Below, piece by piece: positions 30,237 through 38,769 of a DNA stretch of 64,000 bases. How positions within the stretch are numbered: position 1 is the stretch's first letter; each line of letters opens with the position of its first letter. Made by a program: the position numbers and the translations under genes. The notes beneath the pieces are model-generated. The model had not been told where the DNA came from. It saw nothing but the letters and a program-made list of their open reading frames with translations, and made no database searches. This DNA is from DATLZU01 sp051293835 (GTDB lineage: Bacteria > Nitrospirota > Nitrospiria > Nitrospirales > Nitrospiraceae), in NCBI GenBank assembly GCA_051293835.1, contig JBPKMA010000004.1:238882-302881 (forward strand), read 5' to 3'.

Positions 30237-32711
30237 ATGCCCTCCGACGAACGATTGGGCCAGATCGCAATCGAAGACGAGATGCGCTCGTCCTATCTGG
30301 ATTACGCGATGAGCGTGATCGTAGGACGCGCGCTCCCGGACGTGCGCGACGGCCTCAAGCCGGTCCACCGCCGCATCCTTTACGGCATGCACGAGATGGG
30401 GCTCACCTCGGCGCGGGCCTACCGCAAGTCCGCGAAGATCGTGGGTGAAATCATGGGGAACTACCATCCCCATGGCGACGCGGCGATCTACGATACGCTG
30501 GTGCGGATGGCGCAGGACTTCAACATGCGTTATCCGCTCGTGGACGGCCAGGGCAACTACGGCTCGATGGACGGTGATCCCCCAGCCGCCATGCGGTACA
30601 CCGAGGCGAGGCTGACGAAGCTCGCCGAGGAAATGCTGGCCGATATCGACAAGGAGACCGTCGATTTTGTCCCCAACTACGACGAGTCGAGAGTGGAGCC
30701 GGTCGTCCTGCCCGCCAAGGTGCCCAATCTGTTGATCAACGGCGCGGGCGGCATCGCTGTCGGCTACGCGACCAACATCCCCACGCACAACCTGGCCGAA
30801 GTCATCGACGGCCTCCTTTTGCTACTGGAGAACCCCGACGCAACGATCGCCCAACTGATGAAGAAAATCCCCGGGCCGGACTTCCCGACCGCCGGCTTCA
30901 TTTACGGCACGGAGGGGATCAAAAAGGCCTATGAGACGGGCCGGGGCCTGCTGACTCTGCGAGCCAAGGTCAACATCGAAAGCGACGAGCGGACCGACCG
31001 CGAGCGGCTGATCGTCACTGAGATTCCGTATCAGGTCAACAAGGCCAACCTGATCGAGAAAATCGCCGAGCTCGTCCAGGACGGGCGGATCGAAGGCATC
31101 GCGGACCTGCGCGACGAATCGGATCGGGACGGCGTCCGGATCGTCATCGAGCTCAAGCGCGGGGAGATCCCCCTGGTCGTGTTGAACAACCTCTACAAGC
31201 ACACCCAGCTCCAGACGACCTTCGGGGTGATCATGTTGGCGCTGGTGAACAACCGACCGGAGGTCCTGAACCTCAAGCAGGTGCTGGAGTACTTCATCGA
31301 GCACCGGCGTGAGGTGGTCGTCCGCCGCACGGCGTTTGAGCTGCGGAAGGCCGAAGAGCGCGCCCACATCCTCGAAGGGCTCAAGATCGCGCTCGACAAC
31401 CTCGACGCGGTGATCACGCTGATCCGCCGGGCTCAGTCGCCGGACGAGGCGCGCAGCGGCCTGATGCAGCGATTCGCCCTGACCGAGATTCAGGCCAACG
31501 CGATTCTCGATATGCGCTTGCAGCGGCTGACGCAGTTGGAGCGCACCAAACTCCTCGAGGAATACCGGGAGGTCCTCAAGCAGATCGAGTATCTCCACTC
31601 CGTGCTGGGCAGCGAAGCGCTGGTGCGGAAGATCATCAAGGATGAGTTAGTCGAGATCCGGGAAGCGTACAAGGATGAGCGGCGGACGCAGATCGTCAAG
31701 GAAGAAGCGGAAATCAGCCTCGAAGACCTCATCGCCGAGGAGGAAGTGGTCGTCACCATCTCCCACGCCGGCTATATCAAGCGGAACCCGGTCTCTCTCT
31801 ACCGAGCCCAACGGCGCGGCGGCAAGGGCAAAATCGGCATGGGCATCAAGGAAGAAGACTTCGTCGAGACGCTGTTCACCGCCTCCACGCACGACTACCT
31901 CCTGTTCTTCACGGACGCTGGGAAAGTGTATTGGCTCAAAGTCCACGAGATCCCGGAGGCGGGCCGGGCCGCCAAAGGCAAAGCGCTCATCAACTTACTG
32001 GCCTTGGGGTCGGACGAAAAGGTTAGTGCTACGGTGCCGGTTAAAGAGTTCCGCGAGGACCAGTATGTGGTCATGGCGACCAGACAGGGGATCATTAAAA
32101 AGACCGAGCTTTCCGCGTTCAGCAATCCGCGCCAAGGCGGCATCATCGCGCTTTCGCTTGATGAAGGCGACAAGCTTATTGGGGTAGAGATCACCGACGG
32201 TCAGCGGGAAATTCTCCTTGGCACGCGGCAGGGAATCGTCATCCGGTTCAAGGAAGAGGAGGTGCGGCCGATGGGCCGGACGGCGCACGGCGTCCGTGGA
32301 ATCACGCTCGAGGACGGCGATGAGGTGATTGGTATGGAGACGATCACCCCCGACTCGACGACCCAAATCTTGACGGTCACCGAAGGCGGCTATGGAAAAC
32401 GGACGCCGGTCACCGAGTATCGGGTCACGGGCCGCGGCGGCAAGGGTATCATCAGCGTCAAGACCACGGAGCGCAACGGACTTGCAGTCGGGTTTCTACA
32501 AGTGCGGGACGGCGATGAGATCATGTTGATGGCGGCGAAAGGCAAGATTTTGCGCTGCCGCGTGGACGATATCCGGGAGAGCGGTCGCAATACCCAGGGT
32601 GTTCGGATCATCGAGCTCGAAGGCGACGACGACCGGGTGGTTGCGGTGGCCAGACTGGCGGAGAGCGGGGAGCGCGAGGACACGGCCCCGGACGACGGGA
32701 GCGGCGGATAG
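30237..32711 (+). CDS. gyrA: DNA gyrase subunit A
   Basis: 824 residues. The N-terminal breakage-reunion domain has VIVGRALPDVRDGLKPVHRRILYGMHEMG, GNYHPHGDAAIYDTLVRMAQDF (quinolone-resistance region) and the catalytic Tyr in AAMRYTEARL. The C-terminal beta-pinwheel carries the GyrA box QRRGGKGK. It pairs with GyrB, which is 57 bp upstream. AAGGAG precedes the ATG. Confidence 0.97.
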   Translation: MPSDERLGQIAIEDEMRSSYLDYAMSVIVGRALPDVRDGLKPVHRRILYGMHEMGLTSARAYRKSAKIVGEIMGNYHPHGDAAIYDTLVRMAQDFNMRYPLVDGQGNYGSMDGDPPAAMRYTEARLTKLAEEMLADIDKETVDFVPNYDESRVEPVVLPAKVPNLLINGAGGIAVGYATNIPTHNLAEVIDGLLLLLENPDATIAQLMKKIPGPDFPTAGFIYGTEGIKKAYETGRGLLTLRAKVNIESDERTDRERLIVTEIPYQVNKANLIEKIAELVQDGRIEGIADLRDESDRDGVRIVIELKRGEIPLVVLNNLYKHTQLQTTFGVIMLALVNNRPEVLNLKQVLEYFIEHRREVVVRRTAFELRKAEERAHILEGLKIALDNLDAVITLIRRAQSPDEARSGLMQRFALTEIQANAILDMRLQRLTQLERTKLLEEYREVLKQIEYLHSVLGSEALVRKIIKDELVEIREAYKDERRTQIVKEEAEISLEDLIAEEEVVVTISHAGYIKRNPVSLYRAQRRGGKGKIGMGIKEEDFVETLFTASTHDYLLFFTDAGKVYWLKVHEIPEAGRAAKGKALINLLALGSDEKVSATVPVKEFREDQYVVMATRQGIIKKTELSAFSNPRQGGIIALSLDEGDKLIGVEITDGQREILLGTRQGIVIRFKEEEVRPMGRTAHGVRGITLEDGDEVIGMETITPDSTTQILTVTEGGYGKRTPVTEYRVTGRGGKGIISVKTTERNGLAVGFLQVRDGDEIMLMAAKGKILRCRVDDIRESGRNTQGVRIIELEGDDDRVVAVARLAESGEREDTAPDDGSGG

Positions 32712-32825
32712 CAGAGCGCCGTCAGCGATCGCCTGCGATGCGATCTGGCAGCAGCGTGGGTGTCGCAGTCCGAGCTGCGGCGAGACGGACACCCTTTGGC
32801 GAGGCGGCGTGCACGCGGGAGCTGA

Positions 32826-33338
32826 TCAAGGGGGGGATTGCCGCGGGGAGCGAGGTTTCTCGGGAAGAGACAACGCCTGGGCCATGACGGCGGCCAATTT
32901 CGCCCGCAGCTCTGGGTCCTTCACCGCCTTGGCATGCGCCAGGGCCTCGTGTTCAAGAGCCGTTCGAGGGTCGAAGTCCGAGGGTCGGGAATCGAGATCC
33001 AGCCTTGAACGTTGAACGTCTTCATCTGCCGGACCAATGTCGCCAATGCGCAGGACGATGTCGGCGACCACATCATCGCCGGCTGCCTCTCTGATCTTGG
33101 CCAACAAATCCGGCTTGAGGAATGTGAGTTGGTGGAGCCACACCGAGTCGCGCACGACAAGATAGAGCTTCTTGAAGCGAATGCGGTCCGGTTGGGTATG
33201 CGCTGCGATCTGCGGGCCGACGATCTCGGCCCATTGCCGGCGCAACCGGAATTCGGTGAGCTTGGACTCCAAGCCTAAACGACGGGCCATGCCGCTGAGA
33301 ATGGATGCGAGGGAATCAAAGGAGCCAGCCGCCGACAT
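32826..33338 (-). CDS. dciA: DciA/DUF721 family protein (replicative helicase loader type)
   Basis: 170 residues. The N-terminal half has the DUF721 pattern LGLESKLTEFRLRRQWAEIVGPQIAAHTQPDRIRFKKLYLVVRDSVWLHQLTFLKPDLLAKI. DciA recruits or loads DnaB helicase in bacteria that lack DnaC/DnaI; that role is known from the family. The C-terminal ~70 residues are acidic and then basic without conserved domain. Its position next to gyrA and opposite smpB is common near origins. Confidence 0.85.
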   Translation of the reverse strand: MSAAGSFDSLASILSGMARRLGLESKLTEFRLRRQWAEIVGPQIAAHTQPDRIRFKKLYLVVRDSVWLHQLTFLKPDLLAKIREAAGDDVVADIVLRIGDIGPADEDVQRSRLDLDSRPSDFDPRTALEHEALAHAKAVKDPELRAKLAAVMAQALSLPEKPRSPRQSPP

Positions 33339-33446
33339 GGCGGCATTGTAGCAGAGCGGCGAGCGGCGTTCAGCAAGCCCCGGATCACGCCTTCATGCTC
33401 AAGGCTGGTGGCCGAGCGCTTCCGCGGGTGCGATCGCGATCGCGTC

Positions 33447-33920
33447 ATGATCAAGGAGAAAGACAAGGGTGAAAAGGTCGTGGTGACCAATCGGAAAGCG
33501 TTCCACGACTATTTCATCGAGGAGAAGTTTGAAGCCGGGATCGCGCTCAGGGGCACGGAAGTCAAGTCGCTGCGCGAAGGGCGGGCCAACCTGCAGGACA
33601 GCTATGCCAGCGTGGACGACGGCGAGGTCTTCCTCCACCACTGCCACATCAGTCCCTACAGTCACGGCAATACCATGAACCACGACCCGCTGCGGCCAAG
33701 GAAGCTGCTCCTCCACCGCAAGGAGATCAACAGGCTGATCGGCCGGACGCAGCAGAAAGGCCTGACCCTGGTGCCGCTCCGCATCTACTTCACCCCACGC
33801 GGCCATGCCAAGGTGGAGCTGGCACTCGCCAAGGGCAAGAAACAGTACGACCGCCGCGAGACGATCAAGGCCCGTGAAGCCGGCCGCGAGGTCGAACGGG
33901 CGATCAAGACTCAGCGCTGA
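33447..33920 (+). CDS. smpB: SsrA-binding protein SmpB
   Basis: 157 residues, the normal SmpB length. The core is VVTNRKAFHDYFIEEKFEAGIALRGTEVKSLREGRANLQDSYA, then KLLLHRKEINRLIGRTQQKGLTLVPLRIYFTPRGHAKVELALAKGKKQYDRRETIK, and a basic C-terminal tail. It delivers tmRNA to stalled ribosomes; the tmRNA gene lies 6 kb downstream. The ATG at 33447 gives a short lysine-rich lead; an earlier in-frame ATG at 33408 would add 13 residues. Confidence 0.96.
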   Translation: MIKEKDKGEKVVVTNRKAFHDYFIEEKFEAGIALRGTEVKSLREGRANLQDSYASVDDGEVFLHHCHISPYSHGNTMNHDPLRPRKLLLHRKEINRLIGRTQQKGLTLVPLRIYFTPRGHAKVELALAKGKKQYDRRETIKAREAGREVERAIKTQR

Positions 33921-34063
33921 CGGTTGCGTCCTGTCCGGGCTCCGCTTGTGCGGACGGTTCATGCCTCCAGATCTGCCGGCGCGGAACAGTCAGGCCTCTT
34001 TTCATCTAACCGGTTGAATCAAAACGGAAACCGATACCAGGAACCGACACGGCATTTTCTCCC

Positions 34064-34092
34064 TTGACATTAGTTCTATATAGAACTATCTT
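34064..34092 (+). promoter_or_regulatory. Promoter with perfect 18-bp palindromic operator
   Basis: TTGACA (34064-34069) and TATCTT (34087-34092) are spaced by 17 bp. Between and overlapping them is TAGTTCTATATAGAACTA (34071-34088), a perfect palindrome. A dimeric repressor bound there would block RNA polymerase. It precedes the doxX-pirin redox cluster. The cognate regulator is not seen in the window. Confidence 0.72.
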
Positions 34093-34132
34093 GCGAGATG
34101 CCTACGGTGGTGGTTTTTTACTGGAGGTGGAT

Positions 34133-34576
34133 ATGAAAGCGCTCTTTGAGACGGATGAGAACTGGGCGGGCCTGATCCTGAGGCTGACGCTGGGGCTGGT
34201 GATGTTCCCGCACGGCGCGCAGAAACTGTTCGGGTGGTTCGGAGGGTTCGGATTCGAAGGCACGATGAGATTTTTCACTCAGAAGATGGGGCTTCCCTGG
34301 CTGATCGCGTTCCTCGTCATCATCGGCGAGTCGTTCGGAAGTCTGGCCCTTCTGGCCGGATTGCTGACGCGGTTTTCCGCCGCCAGCCTGGCGGTCATCA
34401 TGCTGGGCGCCATCACGATGGTGCACCTGCCATACGGCTTCTTCATGAACTGGTTCGGACAGCAACAGGGTGAGGGCTTTGAGTTTCATCTCCTGGTGAT
34501 CGGGATCGCAGCGGCACTGCTGGTGACGGGAGGCGGCAAGTGGTCCGTCGATAGAGAGCTCGCCAAGCGCATTTGA
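34133..34576 (+). CDS. DoxX family membrane protein
   Basis: 147 residues with four hydrophobic helices. Family marks are LILRLTLGLVMFPHGAQKLFGWFGGFGFEGTMRFF and IIGESFGSLALLAGLLTRFSAASLAVIMLGAI. DoxX proteins are inner-membrane oxidoreductase components linked to thiosulfate/quinone metabolism or redox stress. GGAGG lies five bases before the ATG at 34133. It is the first gene behind the palindromic promoter. Confidence 0.9.
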   Translation: MKALFETDENWAGLILRLTLGLVMFPHGAQKLFGWFGGFGFEGTMRFFTQKMGLPWLIAFLVIIGESFGSLALLAGLLTRFSAASLAVIMLGAITMVHLPYGFFMNWFGQQQGEGFEFHLLVIGIAAALLVTGGGKWSVDRELAKRI

Positions 34577-34577
34577 G

Positions 34578-34606
34578 AAGGAGAGGAGAAGAAAGGAGAG
34601 GAGAAG
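34578..34606 (+). repeat. Tandem purine-only direct repeat
   Basis: AAGGAGAGGAGAAG occurs at 34578-34591 and again at 34593-34606, separated by one base, inside an unbroken purine run of over 35 bases. It starts right after the doxX stop and replaces the sequence where the 5' part of the NmrA-like gene should be. It looks like a scar of slippage or of a deletion end. Confidence 0.8.
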
Positions 34607-34658
34607 AGAGACAGCGACCGACAAAGGGGCGCCGTGGAAAGCGAAGGGAGCAGAGGTA

Positions 34659-35378
34659 GTGGTTGCTACCTATGACGATATCCAGGCGATGAGCAAAGCC
34701 TTTGAAGAAGCCGCAGGCGTCTATCTGCTCGTGCCCCCCAACTATCATGCCCAAGCCCGGCTCACCGCGCAGAAACGGACGGTGGATCAGGCTACGGAGG
34801 CGGTCAAAGCCAGCGGTATTCCGCACGTCGTCTTCCTGTCGTCGGTGGGCGGTCACCTTCCGGAAGGGACCGGTCCTATTCGCGCGGTGCGATACGGCGA
34901 GCAGAAGCTGGGGGCCCTCGCGAAGAACGTGACGATTCTGCGCCCCTGCTACTTCATGGAGAACTGGGCTCCGGTGCTCGGCGTTGCCAAGGACCAGGGT
35001 GTGCTGCCGACCTTCATTGCTCCAGCGCTCAGGATTCCGATGATTGCGACGACGGACATCGGCCGGGTCGCTGCGGAACGTTTGATGGCCGGGGGGCAAG
35101 GCCGGCAGATCGTAGAACTGGCCGGACCGAGGGAGTACAGTCCGGCCGACGTGGCGGCGGTGCTCAGTCAGATTCTCGGACGGACGGTCAGCGCTCAGTC
35201 TGCGCCGTTGAGCGCGGTGGTGCCGACGTTCAAGTCGTTCGGGTTCTCGGATGAAGCCGCCGCGCTTTTTGAGGAGATGGATACGGCTTTCTCGCGAGGC
35301 GCCATCGGGTACGAGCACCCCGACTCGCTCGTTCGCGACCGGGTGACCCTGGCCGAAGCGTTGCGAGCGATGGTGTAA
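34659..35378 (+). CDS. NmrA-like NAD(P)-binding protein, N-terminally truncated
   Basis: 239 residues of an atypical SDR of the NmrA/quinone oxidoreductase-like group: VYLLVPPNYHAQARLTAQKRTVDQATEAVKASGIPHVVFLSSVGG, then RPCYFMENWAPVL and AGPREYSPADVAAVLSQILGR. The Rossmann GxxGxxG and first ~45 residues are missing. Just upstream the frame still reads APWKAKGAEVVV, the segment that normally follows the cofactor motif, and then runs into the purine repeat. Without the glycine loop it should not bind NADPH normally. Translation could start at GTG 34659. It is probably a 5'-deleted gene. Confidence 0.72.
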   Translation: MVATYDDIQAMSKAFEEAAGVYLLVPPNYHAQARLTAQKRTVDQATEAVKASGIPHVVFLSSVGGHLPEGTGPIRAVRYGEQKLGALAKNVTILRPCYFMENWAPVLGVAKDQGVLPTFIAPALRIPMIATTDIGRVAAERLMAGGQGRQIVELAGPREYSPADVAAVLSQILGRTVSAQSAPLSAVVPTFKSFGFSDEAAALFEEMDTAFSRGAIGYEHPDSLVRDRVTLAEALRAMV

Positions 35379-35399
35379 GAAATAAGAAAGGAGACCACC

Positions 35400-36287
35400 A
35401 TGTCTACCCAAACGGTCGTGACGACAAAAGAGATCCTCGGTATCTATCAGCCCGGCTCGACCCACATGGTGGGTGACGGCTTTCCCGTGCGCAATCTCTT
35501 TCCCAGCAATGATCTTGACCGGGAGGTGAGTCCGTTCCTGATGCTCGACTATGTGGGACCACAGTATTTCCCGCCGACCGAGCACGCTCGCGGCGTGAGG
35601 GAACATCCGCATCGCGGGTTTGAAACCGTCACCATCGTATACGAAGGGAAGCTGGCGCATCGGGATTCCGCGGGCAACACGAGCGTCATCGGTCCGGGCG
35701 ACGTGCAGTGGATGACTGCGGCATCCGGGGTGGTGCACGAAGAGATGCACGAACGGGAGTTTGCGCGAGCCGGGGGGACCCTGCACGCGATCCAGCTCTG
35801 GGTGAACCTGCCGCGCGCGTTCAAGATGTCGACGCCAGGGTACCAGACGATCCTCGACAAGGACATTCCGGCCGTTGATCTGCACGCAAATACCGGCCGC
35901 CTGCGGGTCGTCGCCGGATCGTTCCGCGGCAACAAAGGGCCGGCGCGCACGTTCACACCGGTGGAACTATATGATCTAGAGCTTAAGGCCGGGGGGCGGG
36001 CGGAGCTGCGGCTACCCGACGGGTACAGCGCATCGGTTTTCGTGCTGCATGGCTTGGCCTCGGTGAACGGTTCGCGGGATGCCGGTGAAGCCGAGTTGAT
36101 CGTCTGCCGGCGCGAAGGGTCCAAGGTCGCGATTGAGGCGCGGGAGGATAGCCGGCTCCTGGTCATGAGCGGCGAGCCGGTTGACGAGCCGATCGCCCGG
36201 TACGGCCCGTTCGTCATGAACACGAAGGCGGAACTGATTCAGGCCGTACAGGACTATCAGACCGGCAGGATGGGGCATCTGTCGTAA
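35400..36287 (+). CDS. Pirin family protein
   Basis: 295 residues, two cupin domains. The metal-binding block is REHPHRGFETVTIVYEGKLAHRDSAGN and GDVQWMTAASGVVHEEMHE, followed by HAIQLWVNLP. Pirins bind iron or other metals; some have quercetinase-type dioxygenase activity and many respond to redox or electrophile stress. AAGGAG lies before the ATG, 21 bp after the NmrA-like gene, so it is part of the doxX transcript. Confidence 0.92.
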   Translation: MSTQTVVTTKEILGIYQPGSTHMVGDGFPVRNLFPSNDLDREVSPFLMLDYVGPQYFPPTEHARGVREHPHRGFETVTIVYEGKLAHRDSAGNTSVIGPGDVQWMTAASGVVHEEMHEREFARAGGTLHAIQLWVNLPRAFKMSTPGYQTILDKDIPAVDLHANTGRLRVVAGSFRGNKGPARTFTPVELYDLELKAGGRAELRLPDGYSASVFVLHGLASVNGSRDAGEAELIVCRREGSKVAIEAREDSRLLVMSGEPVDEPIARYGPFVMNTKAELIQAVQDYQTGRMGHLS

Positions 36288-36305
36288 CCGGTTCAAAAGC
36301 GGCAT

Positions 36306-36752
36306 ATGAAGGCCCATTACCTCGGTCACGTCGTGTTCTACGTGAAGGACCTCGACCGGTCGCTCGCGTTCTATCGCGACCTGTTGGGGTTCAAAGAAGT
36401 GGGCCGCATCTTCAACGGCGCGGCCGCCGCCCTCACGTCGGGCCGCACGCACCACGAGTTGTTGTTGATCCAGGTCGGCGATGCGCCCGGGCCTCCATCG
36501 GGGAGGCGTCGGGGGCTCTATCACATCGGCATCAAGGTTGGCGACAGCCTGGACGAATTGCGGGCGGCGAAACGAGAATTGGAGCTCGCCGGTGTCACGA
36601 TCGATGGGATGAGCGATCACACTGTGAGCCAGAGTCTCTATCTCCGCGATCCGGACGGGAATGAAGTCGAACTGTATGTGGACGACGGCAGGATCGATTG
36701 GAAACAGGATCCATCGGCGGTGCTGTCGCCGATCAAGCCGCTTCGCCTGTGA
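36306..36752 (+). CDS. VOC-family (glyoxalase/dioxygenase superfamily) protein
   Basis: 148 residues with paired beta-alpha-beta-beta-beta modules: GHVVFYVKDLDRSLAFYRDLLGFKEVG and YHIGIKVGDSLDELRAAKRELE, then SQSLYLRDPDGNEVELYVDD. The metal ligands (His, Glu, His, Glu type) are present. The exact substrate is unknown; relatives include extradiol dioxygenases and glyoxalase-like detoxification enzymes. Its TGA overlaps an in-frame GTG of the following gene. Confidence 0.87.
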   Translation: MKAHYLGHVVFYVKDLDRSLAFYRDLLGFKEVGRIFNGAAAALTSGRTHHELLLIQVGDAPGPPSGRRRGLYHIGIKVGDSLDELRAAKRELELAGVTIDGMSDHTVSQSLYLRDPDGNEVELYVDDGRIDWKQDPSAVLSPIKPLRL

Positions 36753-36763
36753 AGACCGCCGTT

Positions 36764-37600
36764 ATGGCCGATATCAAGCAACGCCTGGAGACCAACGTCG
36801 TCGGTAACTTCTTCGTCGATGCGACGTGCATCAACTGCGACACCTGCCGGCAACTGGCCCCGAAGAGCGTCCAAGAAGTAGGCGAATTCTCAGCAGTCAC
36901 GCATCAGCCGGAGGGTGAGACAGAGCACCGCCAAGCCTACCGGGCCCTGCTTGCCTGCCCGGTGGGCTCGATCGAGACAAAGCGAAGCGACAAGGCGCAC
37001 TTGCAGGCGGTGATGGCGAGCTTCCCGCTTCATCTGGAGGGCGGCGTCTATTACTGCGGATTCAACTCGGAGAAGTCTTTCGGCGAGAACAGTCATGTCA
37101 TTCGCCATCCGGCCGGCAACTGGCTCATCGATTCGCCTCGCTATCTGAAACGGCTCGTGCAGGCTTTCGAAAACATGGGTGGCATTCGGTACGTCTTCCT
37201 CACACACGAAGACGACGTGGCGGATTCAGCCCGGTACGCGAAGGAGTTCGGTGCCACCCGCATCATTCACCGCGCCGACGCCCATGCGGCGCCGGGCGCG
37301 GAGTGGGTCGTGGAGGAAGGCGACACGGTCGAAGTGTCGGCGCAGTTTTGCATCATTCCGGTGCCGGGCCACACGGAAGGGAGCATGGCCCTGCTGTACG
37401 GCGACTGCTTCCTGTTTTCCGGCGACCCTCTGTGGTGGGATCGAGGCAGCAAAGGACTGGGGGCATCGGAACGGTTGGTGTGGGACCAGCAGCACCTGCT
37501 GGGATCGCTCGCCAAGCTGTCTCGTATCGCTTCGAATGGGTGCTGCCGAGCCACGGTGACCGAATCCGCCTCTCGGCCGCCGAGATGGCGGAACCTCTGA
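36764..37600 (+). CDS. Ferredoxin-fused metallo-beta-lactamase-fold protein, C-terminus frameshifted
   Basis: An N-terminal [4Fe-4S] ferredoxin-like segment (CINCDTCRQLAP...LACPVGSI) is followed by an MBL fold (FLTHEDDVADSARYAKEFG, PVPGHTEGSMALLYGDCFLFSGDPLWW). After SLAKL near 37518 the frame is lost. The next frame reads SYRFEWVLPSHGDRIRLSAAEMAEPLRRLVARR to a stop at 37659, which is the expected C-terminus with the last metal His. The family's metal motif HxDDVADH is also altered to HEDDVADS. So the protein is probably impaired, or a base is missing from the sequence. A GTG at 36749 is an alternative start overlapping the VOC stop. Confidence 0.75.
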   Translation: MADIKQRLETNVVGNFFVDATCINCDTCRQLAPKSVQEVGEFSAVTHQPEGETEHRQAYRALLACPVGSIETKRSDKAHLQAVMASFPLHLEGGVYYCGFNSEKSFGENSHVIRHPAGNWLIDSPRYLKRLVQAFENMGGIRYVFLTHEDDVADSARYAKEFGATRIIHRADAHAAPGAEWVVEEGDTVEVSAQFCIIPVPGHTEGSMALLYGDCFLFSGDPLWWDRGSKGLGASERLVWDQQHLLGSLAKLSRIASNGCCRATVTESASRPPRWRNL

Positions 37601-37742
37601 GGCGATTGGTGGCGCGCCGCGCTCCACACCCCAACCTCTTCCCGTCACCCGTTGCCTAGACCTGTTGCAACGACCCATTGCAGGTGGAAGCCATGGGTCC
37701 CATGGCAAGGGGTATCTCAAGCACCAGGTACCCGGGGAGAGG

Positions 37743-38075
37743 ATGAGTCGATGGCTGCAACCATGTCGCGTCGAGGTCACGGACGTGAAGCAGACCGTGA
37801 AATTCTACTCGGATGTGTTCGGGTTGATGATGCTCCGCAGCGGAGAAGGTGTGGCCTGGTGCAAACTCAAAGTCACGCGGCTCCAGCAGGACCGCGTGAA
37901 GCACTTCGCCTGATCGTCCGCGATGGTTGGCAGATCAAGGCGATTTTCACGCTTCCTGGGGGAATCGCATCCAAGGGGGAGACCTGCACGATGAGTCGCT
38001 GGTGTGGCTGCTCCCCTACCGGGAAGTGCAACAAGCCGGGGACGTCTTCGGGAATGGAAAGCGAGGAGGCAGGGA
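37743..38075 (+). pseudogene. Frameshifted small protein, VOC-like N-terminus
   Basis: The frame from ATG 37743 begins SRWLQPCRVEVTDVKQTVKFYSDVFGLMML, resembling a VOC half-module, but then breaks. Other frames carry LIVRDGWQIKAIFTLPGGIASKGE and HDESLVWLLPYREVQQAGDVFGNG, which read like consecutive pieces of one former protein. I cannot name the second part. It lies between the MBL gene and the CDGSH gene. Confidence 0.4.
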
Positions 38076-38108
38076 GAGACAACCTTCACTTACATAAGGA
38101 GGAGGACT

Positions 38109-38315
38109 ATGGCCGACGTCATTATCACTCCCAAGAACGATGGCCCATATTACATCAAAGGCAAGGTCAAAATCGTGACCGAGGGAGGCCGCGAGATCGC
38201 GGTCGGCGGGGACGAGACCTGGCTGTGTCGCTGCGGGCAGTCGGCGAACAAGCCGTTCTGCGACGGCGCGCATAAGAAGGCGGGCTTCAAAAACAATTTG
38301 GACGCGAAATCATGA
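38109..38315 (+). CDS. CDGSH iron-sulfur domain protein
   Basis: 68 residues with the [2Fe-2S] CDGSH motif CRCGQSANKPFCDGAHKKAGF (three Cys and one His ligand). These small proteins transfer clusters or electrons. GGAGGAGG lies a few bases before the ATG at 38109. It belongs with the redox/sulfur genes around it. Confidence 0.92.
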   Translation: MADVIITPKNDGPYYIKGKVKIVTEGGREIAVGGDETWLCRCGQSANKPFCDGAHKKAGFKNNLDAKS

Positions 38316-38359
38316 CGTGAGGGCTGCAGGCCGTAGAGTTCGGGAAAGGAGGAACTGAA

Positions 38360-38746
38360 ATGGCAACCAAGCTCAAAATTCCCAGTGCGGCGAGGGCGAG
38401 GAAGTATTTTGCAGACAAACTGGCATTTACCACCGGCCCGGTGGAGCTCGAACGATGGGTCAGAGAAGGCCAGCCGGTGAACATTGTGGACCTGCGGGCC
38501 CCGAAGGATTATGCGGAAGGCCACATTCCCGGCGCGGCGAACCTGCCCAAGGACCACTGGAGTGACGCCAAAAAACTCAAGGCGATACTCCGCAAGGACA
38601 TGATCAACGTGCTGTATTGCTATTCGCATGTCTGTCACCTCGCCGCCGCGGGGGCGCTCGAGTTCGCGAAGAAAGGCTATCCGGTGATGGAGCTGGAAGG
38701 CGGCTGGCGCTGGTGGAAGGAGAACGGGTTCGAGATCGAGAAGTGA
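38360..38746 (+). CDS. Rhodanese-domain protein
   Basis: 128 residues, single rhodanese domain: VELERWVREGQPVNIVDLRAPKDYAEGHIPGAANLPKDHW, then the catalytic loop LYCYSHVCHLAA with the active Cys, and GYPVMELEGGWRWWKENGF. It should transfer sulfane sulfur. The loop CYSHVC has a second Cys, which could form a disulfide. GGAAAGGAGG precedes the ATG. It lies 45 bp after the CDGSH gene. Confidence 0.9.
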   Translation: MATKLKIPSAARARKYFADKLAFTTGPVELERWVREGQPVNIVDLRAPKDYAEGHIPGAANLPKDHWSDAKKLKAILRKDMINVLYCYSHVCHLAAAGALEFAKKGYPVMELEGGWRWWKENGFEIEK

Positions 38747-38769
38747 CCGCGAGCGACGATATCTTCGGT

